From NCBI RefSeq assembly GCF_018446385.1, contig NC_056002.1, positions 31,482,636 to 31,546,635 of the forward strand: DNA of 64,000 bases, in the 5' to 3' direction. The notes beneath the pieces were generated by a model. It was not told the origin of the DNA. It was given only the letters and a program-made list of their open reading frames with translations, and did no database searches. A program made the position numbers and the translations under genes. The stretch comes from Zingiber officinale. Lineage: Eukaryota > Streptophyta > Magnoliopsida > Zingiberales > Zingiberaceae. Shown piece after piece: positions 1 to 11,639 of this stretch; the stretch's first letter is position 1; every line of letters begins with the position of its first letter.

Positions 1-1
1 T

Positions 2-3000
2 CAAATTGACCGAGCCGAGCTACTGTCAATGACGACCCCGTTATACGAGTTCATGGGCAATGAGGTCCTCCCGATCGGCCAGACCAGACTGGCTATCTCG
101 CTAGGGGAGGAGCCTCTCAGGAGAACGCGGACCACTAACTTCATCATGATCGACGCCTCTTCCGCATACAATGTGATCCTGAGGCGGCCGACACTCAACG
201 AGTTCCGAGCAGTCGTCACAACATTTTGTCAAAAGATAAAATTCCCCGTCGAGGATCAAGTGGGGGAAGTCCGAGGGGACCAGCTGGCAGCCCGGCGATG
301 TTATGTGGAAATGGTCCGAGTCGAGGCAAAGGCCGCTCGGAAAGCTCCACGGATCGAGGTAAATGCTATAACTGAAAAGCCACCTTCCTTGGTTTATGAA
401 GAAAAGGAATAGGTACAGATCCACCCTGCCCGACTGGACTCCACTACGTTCATAGTATCCGACCTGGAGGTGAGCTAGAAGGAGAGGCTGGTCAAATGCC
501 TCCAACAGAACTGCAACGTCTTCGCTTGGTTGACTCACGAGTTGTCGGGAGTCTCGCCGCGCATAACGCAGCACGAGCTTCATGTTCGGTCGGACGCTCG
601 GTCGGTGAAGCAGAGGAAGAGGGACTTCAGCGCCGAACAGAATGTCATCATCCGAGCTGAAGTCGAGAAGCTCTTGCAGGCCGACCATATACAAGAGGTG
701 CAATTCCCAAGCTGGCTCGCAAATATGGTGCTAGTCTCCATGCCAGACAACAAATGGAGGGTCTGCATTGACTTCCGTGACCTGAATAAAGCGTGCCCGA
801 AGGATTTCTACCCTCTGCCCCAAATCGACCAACTGGTAGAATCCACCGTTGGGTGTGAGCTGATATGCATGCTGGATGCATATCAGGGCTACCACCAAGT
901 GTCGCTCGCCCGGGAAGATCAAGAAAAAGTGAGCTTCATTACTGCGGACGGGACTTACTACTACAACGTAATGTCGTTCGGGCTGAAGAACGTCGGGGCT
1001 ACATACCAAAGGCTAATGAACAAAGTATTCTGGGAGCAGATCGGGTGCAACCTGGAGGTATATGTGAATGATATACTTATTAAATCTTTCCAGGCGGCGG
1101 ATCTTTGTGCAGATATAGAGGAAACCTGCTGAACGTTGAGGAAGTACGGAGTCAAGCTGAACCCTCAAAAGTGTTTGTTCGGGGCAAAAGGCGGACGCTT
1201 CCTCAGTTACATCGTGACCGAGCGGGGTATAGAGGCGAATCTTAGCAAGGTGAAAGCGCTACAGGATATGTCGCCTCCCAAAAACCTGAGGGAAGTGCAG
1301 CGTCTTACCGGTCGGATAACGGCGTTATCATGATTCATCTCCAGAACGATCGACCGGAGCCTACCTTTCTTCAAGATCCTGCGTAAAGCTACCAAGTTTC
1401 AGTGGGACGGGGAGTGTGATCGGGCGTTTGAAGATTTGAATGTCTATCTGAATTCGTTACCTGTATTGGCTAAGCCGAACATAGGCGAGCCGCTCCGTAT
1501 ATACTTGTCATCAACCGAGCATGTTGTTGGCTCGGCGCTAGTGAAAGAGGACGGGGAAGAGCAGCCCGTGTATTTCCTTAGCCACACTTTAAAAGACACT
1601 AAGTCCCGCTATATCGGTCTCGAGAAGCTCACTTTCGCGCTGGTCTTGGCCGCACGGAGGCTCCACCCTTATTTCTTAACACATACGATCATCGTCATAA
1701 CGAACAACCCGCTGGGAAGAGTGCTCCTAAATACAGAAGCATCAGGGCGGCTCATCAAGTGGACAATGGAGCTCAGTGAATTTGACATCCAATATCAACC
1801 CCGCTTGGCGATTAAGTCACAGTCCTTGGCGGATTTCATAACGGAGGTACAGAATCCTGAGCCTGAAGCTTTATGGAGAGTATTTATAGACGGATCATCC
1901 ACTCGGCTCGGAAGCGGGATTGGTATCTTGCTACTTTCTCCTTAGGAAGAGCGGATGCATCTGTTTGTCCGGTTGGACTATCGAGCAACAAATAATGAAG
2001 CAAAGTATGAAGCTCTCATAGTTGGCTTGCAGGCCGCCCGACATGTGGTGGTCGACCGAGTAATCCTTTACTTGGATTCTCAGCTTGCCGCCCAGTAACT
2101 CTCAGGCACTTTTGAGATAAATAATGCGAGGCTTAAGCTCTACGCGGAAGCCTTCGAAAAGCTTAAACCCAACTTCAGGGAGGTAGTCATACAGAAGATA
2201 CCCCGAACGGAGAACCAGGCGGCGGACGAATTAGCTAAACTTGCGAGCTCGATAACACTGGTGGTGATCCAGCAGCCGATCGAGCAAGTATCCTTGGTGG
2301 CTCATATCGACAGGATGGAGGGTCTCACGTTCCCAGGTGATTGGAGAACGGCCATAGTCGAATTCCTGCGATCGGGAGCCACACCATCCGATCGAGGTGA
2401 GGCACAATTGTTGAGAAGAAGAGCCGGTCGGTTCACCCTTATCGGGGATCAACTCTACAAAAAGGCTTTTTCTCGACCATTGCTGAAGTGCGTCAGCTCG
2501 GAAGACGCAAAATATATACTGGAGGAAGTGCACCAGGGAACTTGTGGGGGACACCCGGGCGGTCGATCATTGGCGAGGAAGATTCTGCTAGCCGGGTACT
2601 TTTGGCCCACCCTACACGAGGATGCCGGGCGGCCCGTCGCTGCTTGTTTGTCCTGCCAGAAGTACCACAGTTTCTCCCATCGGCCAGCGGAGGAGATGAA
2701 AACATCTACAGTGTCCTGCCCATTCGATCAGTGGGGCATGGACATCGTGGGACCTTTACCCATGGCGACCAGGCAACGGAAGTTCCTACTAGTGGCGGTC
2801 GACTATTTCTCCAAGTGGGTTGAGGCCGAACCGCTAGCAAAGGTAATTGAGCAGATGGTCAAGAAGTTCATCTGGCAACATATAATATGTCGGTTCGACG
2901 TTCCTCGTAGGCTCGTGTCTGATAACGGGCGACAATTCGTCGGTCAGCAGCTCAACGAGTGGCGTGCGAGGTATGGCATCGAGCAGCATTTCACTTCCGT

Positions 3001-3568
3001 GGCATATCCTCAGAGCAATGGTCAAGCCGAAGTAGCCAACCGGTAAATCCTTCGAATTCTTCGTGTTTGGCTCGATCACATCGGGGGAAGTTGGGTGGAC
3101 GAGCTGTCGGGCGTACTTTGGGCGATCCGAACGACCCCAAAGGAAGGAACGGGTGTTACTCTGTTCCACTTGGTATACGGAGGAGAGGCGGTCGTCTCGG
3201 TCGAAGTGGGCATAGAGTCCGATCGAGTCCGGAACTACGACGGAGACAATGCCGAGTCGAGATTACTCGAACTAGATCTGGTGGACGAGGCACGAGCCAA
3301 AGCAATCGTCCGGCTAATAGCGTACCGACAGAGGATGAAGCAGAACTACAACAGGTGAGTAATTCCCAGAGCATTCCAGGTCGACGACCTGGTGTGGAAG
3401 AAGGTGAAACCGGTCGGCGATGTAAGCAAGCTTGAGGCCCCCTGGGCAGCGCCTTTCAAAGTCATCGAGAAGTTCCGATCGGACGCCAACTACCTGGAAG
3501 ATGGGGACGGACGGCGGCTAGAGCGACCATGGAGCACAAATCATCTCCAGCCGTACCGAGCTGGGTGA
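2..3568 (+). pseudogene. Gypsy pol polyprotein remnant (protease, RT, two RNase H, integrase)
   Basis: One reading frame (frame 2) runs from the window edge to the stop at 3566-3568 with no frameshift, broken only by stops at 410, 476, 1130, 1331, 1943, 2096, 3044 and 3356. Domains in order: C-terminal protease half (about 2-412, with a YNVILRRP-type segment), RT (about 650-1330, containing FRDLNKACPKD), RNase H (about 1380-1860), a second RNase H (about 1870-2250, with FIDGSS, NNEAKYEAL, YLDSQ and AADELAK carrying the D-E-D-D residues), and integrase (2260-3568) with an HHCC finger (about 2530-2665) and DDE residues in WGMDIVG, SDNG and NGQAEV. The RT active site at 1061-1072 reads YVND instead of YVDD, so the enzyme would be dead even without the stops. 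The integrase C-terminus ends with NHLQPYRAG. Confidence 0.9.
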
Positions 3569-3689
3569 AAGGTACGCCAATGTAATGCATTTCATGTATA
3601 TTCCGTTCGTCTGTATCCTTTAGCTACTGGAGTAAAGATTAGAAAAAAGACAAAGGATATGAGCCATGTGCGCCGAACGGCGAACCCCC

Positions 3690-4262
3690 ATGAAGACCGT
3701 CGAGCGGCGACTATAAATCCCCCGGCCCGAAAACCGTCGAGCGGTGACGTTAAACTCTAGAGTTGGACCAGTGACTATAAACCCCCCGGCTCGAAGACCG
3801 TCAAGCGGCGACATTAAACTCTAGAGTCGGATCGGCGACTATAAACCCCCCGGCCCAAAGACCGTCGAGCGGCGACGTTAAACTCTAGAGTCGAAGCGGC
3901 GACTATCAATACCCCGCTTGGAAGACCGTCGAGCGGCGACGTTAAACTCTAGGGTCGAAGCGGCGACTATCAATACCCCGCTTGGAAGACCGTCGAGTGG
4001 CGACGTTAAACTCTAGGGTCGAAGTGGAAACCATAAATACCTCGCTCGGAAGACCGTCGAGCGGCGACGTTAAACTCTAAAGTCGGACCAGCGACTATAA
4101 ACCCCCCGGCCCGAATACCATCGAGCGGCGACGTTAAACTTTAGGGTCGAAGCGGCAACCATAAATACCCCGCTCGGAAGACCGTCGAGCGGCGACGTTA
4201 AATCTCAAAGTCGGACTGACGACTATAAACCCCCCCCCCCATCTGAAGATCGTCCAACGACA
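3690..4262 (+). repeat. 64-bp tandem repeat array between pol and antisense ORF
   Basis: The motif ACCGTCGAGCGG(C)GAC recurs at about 3733, 3797, 3861, 3925, 3989, 4053, 4117 and 4181, a strict 64-bp step, with decayed copies at both ends. Two subtypes mix: one continues GGCGACTATAAACCCCCCGG, the other GGCGACTATCAATACCCCG. No ORF is maintained through it. Tandem repeats in the 3' untranslated region are common in Tat-lineage elements. Confidence 0.92.
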
Positions 4263-4617
4263 ACATTGAAACGCAATAGCTAACAAGAGACGAGCGGTGA
4301 TCATTAGAAGTCAGGAGGAAATCAACACAACCCACTCAGGATACACGATTGTCTATGTTAGACCAGAAAGAGTAAACCGGCAAAGCGCGAGAAAACTTTC
4401 ATAAAACAAACGGGGAAGTTCGCCGACCGAGCGGCATAACTACAAAAACACTTCATTCTAGAAAGTCAAAAACATCCTTCGGCACAGTGGTAAGAAGGGC
4501 AGCATGCTCGCGGACGGGAATTAGGAAGGACTCCAGAAGATGACCCTTTGCCTTCGGATAATCCGCCGTGGCTGTAATAGCCAACTCGAAGGCATGGACG
4601 AGCCAATCGCAGACCTT

Positions 4618-6635
4618 CTAAACGAACTCATCCGAGTGGATGTACTTCTGCCTCAGTATGGCGAACCGGCTTGGCTCAGTCTCCTGATACTCCTTGAGAG
4701 CATAGCGAGAGGCCTCTAGGGCCTCCTGCAGGGTCTTCAGCTCATCCTTGAGAGCCACCACCTCGATCAAACGACCCTTCTTCTCGCCGTCCAGCAGATC
4801 CGCCAACTCCTTTACCCGCTGTTCTAGGGCGCGGGCCTCCACATTCTTCGCTTCCAGATCGGCGATAGCGTCATTCTTCCGAGTGATCGCAAGTTCTATC
4901 TTGCGGTCATAAGTTTTGACCTGCTTTTCAAGCTGGCCCAGCATGTACGCCTGGTCGGCCATCTTCTTCCGCTCGGCCTCTAGCAGCTCCTTGGTCTTGG
5001 CCAGCTCCTTCTACAACTCGACATATGAAGGGCCCTGAGAAGAGGATGGCCCCGCCAGAAGTCTTGAGATGCTTTAGCTCTTCTTCTAGCATCGCCAGAC
5101 GAGCGGCAACCGCTACATCTTCCACCCAACGCTAACGAAAAAGGAGCTTTTTAGTGCCGAACGGGGAGGCGATGCAAAGAAGTTTGGGTGGACAGAAGAC
5201 TTACGTCGGTGGCATGCCGCATGTGACTGTTAGCTAGCTGATCGGGAGGCATTACGGCAACGCGAGCTCGGGCGTCCGCCCATACCTCGACGAGTGGCCC
5301 CCGAAGGGCGATCATGTGCTTAGGGGTTGTGGGCCGATCTGACTTCACCAAGTAATCCTCAGTAGGAAGATGCAGAGTGGCCTTAATGGTGCGGAGCCTA
5401 ACCGACGTCGTGTGAGCGGACGCGGAGGGATCAGATGTTGGGGCGGACGGCGCTGAAAGTATGGTCGAGCGGCAAGGCCTCCGAGACGCCAGAGGCAGGG
5501 AGCGGACCGGCTGGGCCGCGATGGGATCTGCCAGCAATTCCAGCTGGGAGGGGGTCCAGTCGGAAGAGAGGGCCTCAACAGACGGCACCTGCCCTCTCGG
5601 AGAAGGAATGCCCGCCAGCTCGGACGCTTGTATCGCTGAAGTGGCCGAACGCAGGGGCGCCTCCATCCTGCGTCTCTTCCGGTTAAGGGGGAGATCATCT
5701 TCCGGTTCGGAATCGCCGGCGGTCGGATCCCTGCTAGTGGTTGCTTCGCCCGTCGCCTCCATAGGGGCGGTTTGAGCGGTCAACTCCCCAGCATCCGCTT
5801 CACTCTCACCTTCGTGAGAGCCGACCGGGGGCGATGTTCAGCTGCTCCATTTCCTTGGCTGCTGCTGCCTCAATTGTTGCCGCCTTCTTCTTCAGGATAC
5901 CGAACAGGACGGACTCCGTCACAATGTTAGCTGTGAAAGAAAAATAAGAAAATTAGTTAGACTCAAATTACAAACAAAGATGAACTTCTTACCGAAGGTG
6001 TTCGGGAGCTTGGTTCGGCTCGGACTCAGGCCGAACATATACATCACCCCTTCTGGTATAAGCTTATTGATATCGAGCTTGAGGCCGACCAGCATATTTG
6101 CGGCCTGTAGATAGTCCAGCCGGGTCTTGTACCTCTTCAGCTTGGGGGAGGTCGGTGGTCCGACCTGCCACTTAGTCAAGAAGGGGAGCCGTCCGGGAAG
6201 ACGAAGGAAGAAAAAGTATTCCTTCCAATGTTTGTTGGAGGTAGGCATCTTATCGAAGAAGACCAAGCTGATCCGAGACTAGAACAGATAAGTGTCCAGC
6301 TCGGATTGCTTGGGGTAATAGAAGTAGTAAAAAACCTCCGGGCGGAGGGGAATATTGTGAATTTTGAATAACATAACAACTCCACACAAAAGACGGAAGG
6401 AATTTGGTACCAGCTAGCCGAGCGGAATACCGAAGAAATTACAGATTTCGACGATAAAGGGATGAAGAGGAAAGCGCAGACCGGTCACAAACTGATCACG
6501 GAAAAAACAAACAGTGTCGAGCGGCTGTTTGTGCGGGCGGGCGGAAGGCGAGGGCAGAATAAGTTCGAAATCAGAGGGAAGATCAAAAGCATTAACTAAG
6601 CCCTCCGCATCACGCTGATCGAACCGTGACTCCAT
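4618..6635 (-). pseudogene. Antisense ORF of the gypsy element, PF04195-like N-terminus plus coiled coil, two introns
   Basis: This reads against the retrotransposon. The start at 6635 (MESRFDQRD) opens a region resembling the plant 'putative gypsy type transposon' domain (PF04195): FVTGLRFPLHPFIVEICNFF, then a segment ending PNTFG at 5993. Stops interrupt it at 6414-6416 and near 6277. Two short introns fit well: 5992-5931 (62 bp, GTAAG...TTTCACAG) and 5204-5132 (73 bp, GTAAGT...CGTTAG), both joining exons in frame. Exon 2 encodes an acidic, Ser/Pro-rich middle with a KRKRRR-like basic patch; exon 3 encodes a heptad-like coiled coil ending at 4618. At least two frameshifts (near 5830 in a C run, and near 5030) and an extra stop near 5010 break it. 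Antisense ORFs at this place are known in Tat elements; their function is unknown. Confidence 0.75.
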
Positions 6636-6971
6636 GGTAGTATACCACGGGCCGGGGCGAGGTCTGAGGGCTGGGAAAAACTAGCCATGGCCGGAATAGT
6701 GGAAAAGGCGAAGTCAGAAGAAAAAGCAAGGGGCTCAATGGGGAAGATGAACGGAACAGTGATCAAGAAGCAAGAACACGGCGAAGAATGCAAAGAAAAC
6801 ACGAGAACCAAGGAGCAAGAGGCAAAGGATCCTTACAGAAAAGAGGACGGTCGAAAAAAGAGGACGAGGAGTCGCCGGAATGCCAGGGAGCAAGTTCGCC
6901 GGTGCACTGAGCGCAAGCGGAGGCTTCTGAACGAACGACTGCGAAAATGCAGCGGAGGAGGGCGACGAGGG

Positions 6972-6979
6972 ATTTATAA
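6972..6979 (-). promoter_or_regulatory. Candidate TATA box for the antisense ORF
   Basis: TTATAAAT on the minus strand stands about 340 bp upstream of the antisense start codon at 6635, in otherwise GC-rich sequence. The link to this ORF is positional inference; no transcript data support it. Confidence 0.35.
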
Positions 6980-7398
6980 GGTTGGGACCGATCCTCTCGA
7001 GCCGTCAGATTCAGGTCACAGGGCCCGAGGCCCATATCTAACCGCTCATTTCAAACCACCGAAGGTCCTATCGGACGCGACGCCACCGCTGCACGATGAC
7101 GGCAGTGACACCACGTGGCATCAGGTCACGGGAGCACATTTAATGAGCCCCATTACGGGGCAGAGGTCGCGTGCCCAACCTTAATGGTAAGGATTTGCAC
7201 GCATTCCAGGGAGATCCTAGGGACGTCAGTGTTGACCGCCAGCGGGTCGGCAGGGTGATCATCAGTAGGAGGCTGAACGACGATACTAGCCTCCATATTG
7301 GCCGAGCGGAATGACATTTTCGAAAGTGGGAGAACGGCTATCACTCAACCCGACTCGCAGACCAGTCAGTCGGACTTAGTGCCTCCTTTGACTAGACT

Positions 7399-7409
7399 TG
7401 AGGGGGAGG
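7399..7409 (+). other. Polypurine tract before the 3' LTR
   Basis: A purine run (TGAGGGGGAGG) is followed within a few bases by TGGTCC at 7414, the likely LTR start. Position after the antisense ORF and before a TATA-bearing repeat fits the plus-strand primer of a gypsy element. The exact LTR edge cannot be proven without the 5' LTR. Confidence 0.5.
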
Positions 7410-7995
7410 CACGTGGTCCGATGGTAAGAATGGGGGACCCGCCCAAGAGGAGGAGGAGGAGGTCAATGACACATAGGAGTCAAAGGTCAAGAGGGTCGAC
7501 CCTAAGGTCCTGCCGAGCAAAATCTCCCAGGCCAGATGAAAGACAGCTCGACCACAGGTCGGGTTTCCGACGTAAGGTAAAGGAGTTTCTATGCCGAGCG
7601 GCCAAGCCGCCCGGCTGAGTCGCAGATCAAGGTGGCGCAATCTCATCCGAGCACATGACCGGAGGCCTTCCCGCTCGATCCGATACACTCACATCCTCGC
7701 ACGCCTGGAGCACCAGGCGGTTGGCCCGCCCGGCCCAGGAATAGACGAAAGACAGAAAAGAACAAAAGGGACAGCTGGGGATATCAGCTTAGAGACAGCT
7801 GCCGCCGACAATCGGCATGGTCAACGGTCAGGCCGTACACAGAATCGTACGATGGAAGTTTCCACTGTCCCGTCAGGGATATGCTCGGACGGTTGCGGAA
7901 TGACGTCAGACATGCTTTTTCCGACATCCATGTTTGAGGTATGTTTGGGGAAGCGTGCATGCCTCGGGAAGCATGCACGCATCTCCCCGGGGTCC

Positions 7996-8003
7996 TATAT
8001 AAG
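7996..8003 (+). promoter_or_regulatory. LTR TATA box, first copy
   Basis: TATATAAG lies in a short palindrome: GGGGTCCT on the left and AGGACCCC on the right, separated by five bases. This is the usual type of LTR core promoter. Confidence 0.6.
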
Positions 8004-8450
8004 GACCCCTAAGCTTCAGCAGAGGTATGCAATGATCCACACTATAGCTACAATTCTCAGTATCTTGCTCCAGCTTTCTTCTCGCCCAACTTGAGCGTCG
8101 GAGAGTCGTCGCCGGGAACCCCATCCCGGCCCGACTTTGTTGCAGGTTCGCCGGAGGTCCACCTCATCCCGACGTCTACACGAGGCCAGCAGAGAGCGTC
8201 ATGTCCCCAGCTTTCATCAACTCATAGTTCGGATAGGATCAGCTTAGAGACAGCTGCCGGCGACAATCGGCATGGTCGACGGCCAGGCCGTACACAGAAT
8301 CGTACGATGGAAGTTTCCACTGTCCCGTCAGGGATATGCTCGGACGGTTGCGGAATGGCGTCAGACATACTTTTTCCGACATCCATGTTTGAGGTATGTT
8401 TGGGGAAGCGTGCATGTCTCGGCAAGCGTGCACGCATCTCCCCGGGGTCC

Positions 8451-8458
8451 TATATAAG
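8451..8458 (+). promoter_or_regulatory. LTR TATA box, second copy
   Basis: Identical TATATAAG and flanking palindromic arms, exactly 455 bp after the first, created by the duplication of the LTR segment. Confidence 0.6.
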
Positions 8459-8695
8459 GACCCCTAAGCTTCAGCGGAGGTATGCAATGATCCACACTGT
8501 AGCTACAGTTCTCATTATCTTGCTCCAGCTTTTTTCTCACCTGACTTGAGCGTCGGAAGGTCGTCGCCGGGAACCCCATCCCGGCCCGACTTTGTTGCAG
8601 ATTCGCCGGAGGTCCACCTCATCCCGACGTCTATACGAGGCCAGCAGAGAACGCCACGTCCCCAGCTTTCATCAACTCATAGTTCAGACAAGATC

Positions 8696-11379
8696 ACTAA
8701 GTATTTATGGTTCAAATCTCAATTATGGCGTGCTATAAGATATTTTCTTATCGTGGAATGAAAAATCCAGGACTTTAGCTACTCAAGGAGAAATTGCTCA
8801 TGCTTCTGGATTTGTCTGATAACCAGTTTGTAGAACTGAACTATTCTAGTTGAGATCTTTTGTCTCAAAAATGATGTATCCTCGTGTCCCCTCTCATAGC
8901 CATACTTGTATTCGATAGGACCTGAAGCGCATACTAAAAAGTGGCCCTTTTACTACGATAAATAATGATAAAATTCAATTTACAAATAATATATATACTA
9001 AATACATAAATAAATCAAAAATAATATATTATTATAACACTACTTGACTAGCTATTTTAGAGGTAAAAATGTTTACAAAATCTGAATAATTCAATTGTCG
9101 GACTATTTCTTTCTCAATCTATAACATTGATAGTTCATTTAGTGTATCTTGTAACACTGAGACCAATACGGTGGTCGTAGGTAGTAGCAAGGCGACAAGC
9201 AGTAACCACCATGCAATTAGGTTGTCGTTCGCACAAGCGACCGGGGTAGCGTGCGACAACCACCGCGCCGTGCAATTAGGTCACACGAGCAAAGGCCAAC
9301 AACCACCAGCCAGTGTTGTGTGAGATAGCCACTGCGAGAATGGACGTGATTAGGCCGCACAAACGATCGTTGTTGCACAATTAGGATACAATTGGTGTCA
9401 CGTGTTGTAAGACGAAGAAGAAGGTCAAAGAAGAAGATTAGGAACACGTGCATCCATGCATCGGTAGAAAAGAAAGCTGGAGAAGAAATCACGTGCAAAG
9501 AAGAGCAACATTAGAGAAGAAATTGCATTCAAATAAGAGTTGTGCATCGGTGCGCGCCTCGAAGCCGTGAGAATAGGTTTAGCAACCATTTAGGGTTCCT
9601 GTCTCTCATTTTGTTGTAGGTATAATTAAAAAAAAAAAATGGGCCCTTCATTGAGCTGGGCCCTGAGACGGTTGCCTCTCTGGCCTTGTGGAAGTTACGG
9701 CTCTGTCCCTTCTCCTATCAGACGGTAATGATATCCTTGTGATATACATTATATCTTTAAGATATGATTTAACTCGTCCGATCATGATATCCTCATGATA
9801 TATCATTTTTAAGATAGAGGATCTCAACTCGAACTATTCACTTCTGAATAAATTGGACTATATATATTAGATTAAAAAAAAATCAAAAATTGTTTGCAGG
9901 GAATTATTCATCATGTCTTTATCTGTTGCTAGGCACCGAAACTAGTCAAGCTTGTTTTCATTTTGCCAAACGTATCGTTACTTGATGCCGTGATGCCATC
10001 TTCTTCTTTGAATTAATAGGCAATTGGATGGTGAGTAGTCCTTGGACAGTTGAATAATTAATTCCACATTCAATGCCCCTGAATGAGATTAAATGTATTT
10101 TAATTTGATAGTTGCTCGGTGTAGAGAAATAATCTCTACGAACGTAAAATAATATGTATATTAAAAAATAATTAATCAGATAATATTAAATCTAGAACGA
10201 TTGGTCATAAATTCAAAGCTTCCAAATAATTTCTATTAACTAGTTTCAGATTTTTAATGATTTTAACATTTTTTTTCAAACAATTATTTTCTAATTGGTG
10301 AACGCAACCAATTCTAACTTTAGCGAATAATGTTCGAAATGAATTTTCTCACTCAATTATGACCTGTTTTGCGTTCTCATATGCGAATAAAATGTGAATG
10401 TGGCAAAAGGTGTTATGGTGGGGAGCAGATAGATCGTGCTGCGTGATTATAATCTAGTCGTAATTAGTTATAATATTTTCCTAAGTTTATCATTTTTATC
10501 AAGTTATAATTGGATCGGAGTAGGCGGCCAAAAGTCATTCCTCACTCAGCACCCGATAATTTAGACACTTGTCTACTTCTGACGACCTTCGAGTGGCTGA
10601 AGGCTATCGCTCTGATTCAAATTATAATCTAATAGGGATAGTAAATCTAAAAAGAGATCATAATCGATTAAAACTTGATTGCGTCCATTATTCTACCACA
10701 ATTACGTTACGATGAAACATTAGGTAAATTAAGAAATTATACATGATCTCTATGAAAAGAATATTTCTCCACTTTTGTTGGTATTTAATCCTTACTTAAT
10801 ATAATATGACAAGTCCATCCTATGATAACTATCTCAAATATATCTTGCGCTAAGAAACAAACGTGAATGTTATGTCTAAATTTTACATTTTTTTAAATAT
10901 ATATATATATACATACTAAATTTGTTATAAAATTTAATATGAATATATATTTATTTACGAGAAATCTTTATCCGAGTAGTTAAGAGTACAGTTGTGACAG
11001 TAGGAAACTTAGTCAACTTAATATTATATTAAAATAATTTTTTTATTAATTTAATAAAAAAATATTTACATTTAATTAAAATCACTCTAATTTAATTAAA
11101 ATCAGCTGTGAATATAAATATTGGAGTAATTTTAATTAAATTTAAATAATATTGATTAATATAATAATAATACTTTATATGTATTGATTTTAGTAAAATG
11201 GACGCGATTTTGCTTATATAACTACCCCAATAGCCATATTTATTGTTAATAAAAATAAAGAATCATCCTTTCAATTTTTGCCCTAAATACTTTTTAAAAA
11301 AAATTAAATGAATGCTACATTTAATAATTATTGTTAATTTTTAAAATAATTAAATTTATTTTTAAAAAATTTAAAATTT
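8696..11379. other. Intergenic DNA, no gene seen
   Basis: AT-rich sequence with a GC-richer island at about 9165-9600 that repeats phrases such as GCAATTAGG but keeps no ORF of note. At 9629-9710 an A run is followed by GGGCCCTTCATTGAG and GGGCCCTGAGACGG, which looks like the edge of an old transposon fragment, unassigned. A short AT microsatellite sits at about 10896-10912. The last 350 bp are very AT-rich and probably include the promoter of the next gene. Confidence 0.6.
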
Positions 11380-11429
11380 ATGCCGTCACTTAAATTGGCC
11401 GACCGGCTGGCGTACCAGCTCGACTTCGC

Positions 11430-11490
11430 CTCGCGACTTCTCCCTCGTCGTCTTCTTCCTCCTCTTTCGCCTCCTCCTCCTCCTCCTCTT
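11430..11490 (+). promoter_or_regulatory. Pyrimidine-rich 5' leader of the EDR2-like gene
   Basis: A dense CT/CTC-rich stretch (CTTCTTCCTCCTC and similar) just upstream of the start codon, following AT-rich DNA. Such Y-patch or CT-rich leaders are common near plant transcription starts. No clear TATA box was identified, and the exact start is unknown. Confidence 0.4.
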
Positions 11491-11639
11491 CAACGCCGAC
11501 CAACTACTCGTTACTCGTCGAGTTCCCATTGGAGAAAGCAAGAGAAGGCCACGAAGCCACGCCTTCGCTTCCCTTTCGTCCCCGCAACGCCAACGAATTT
11601 GACTCCTTGGAGGCTGGAGCCGTCCGTCAGCGTCCAGCA

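Larger units (their letters stand above)
1..8695 (+). mobile_element. Ty3/gypsy LTR retrotransposon, Tat-like lineage, 5' part outside window
   Basis: The order is protease end, reverse transcriptase, RNase H, second RNase H, integrase, a tandem-repeat block, an antisense ORF and a 3' LTR, all consistent with one plus-strand Ty3/gypsy element. The second RNase H after the usual one and the antisense ORF between pol and the 3' LTR are established traits of the plant Tat (Ogre/Retand) group, which is why I place it there. The 5' LTR, primer site and gag lie left of the window, so no target-site duplication can be tested. Coding parts carry several stops, so this copy is not autonomous. Confidence 0.85.
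7414..8695 (+). repeat. 3' LTR of the gypsy element, with internal tandem duplication
   Basis: The segment from TGGTCC at about 7414 to the end of the duplicated unit at about 8695 is taken as the LTR. It holds TATA boxes and no coding potential. Its last 913 bp are two copies of one unit, 7783-8237 and 8238-8695, about 455 bp each and nearly identical. The right end is set where the second copy stops matching and the sequence turns AT-rich. Confidence 0.6.
7783..8695 (+). repeat. 455-bp direct tandem duplication inside the LTR
   Basis: Both copies start at ATCAGCTTAGAGACAGCTGC and run through the TATA region to ATCAACTCATAGTTC. They differ by scattered substitutions and 2-3 bp of length. 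Each carries its own TATA box, so the LTR has two potential core promoters. Confidence 0.93.

Noticed and set aside
6687..7184. 165-codon plus-strand Lys/Arg/Glu-rich frame
   Set aside because: It lies across the upstream region of the antisense ORF, has low complexity and no similarity I recognise.
7298..8761. Several 60-167-codon frames in the gypsy LTR region
   Set aside because: They occur on both strands, repeat with the 455-bp duplication, and match no family; LTR sequence is non-coding.
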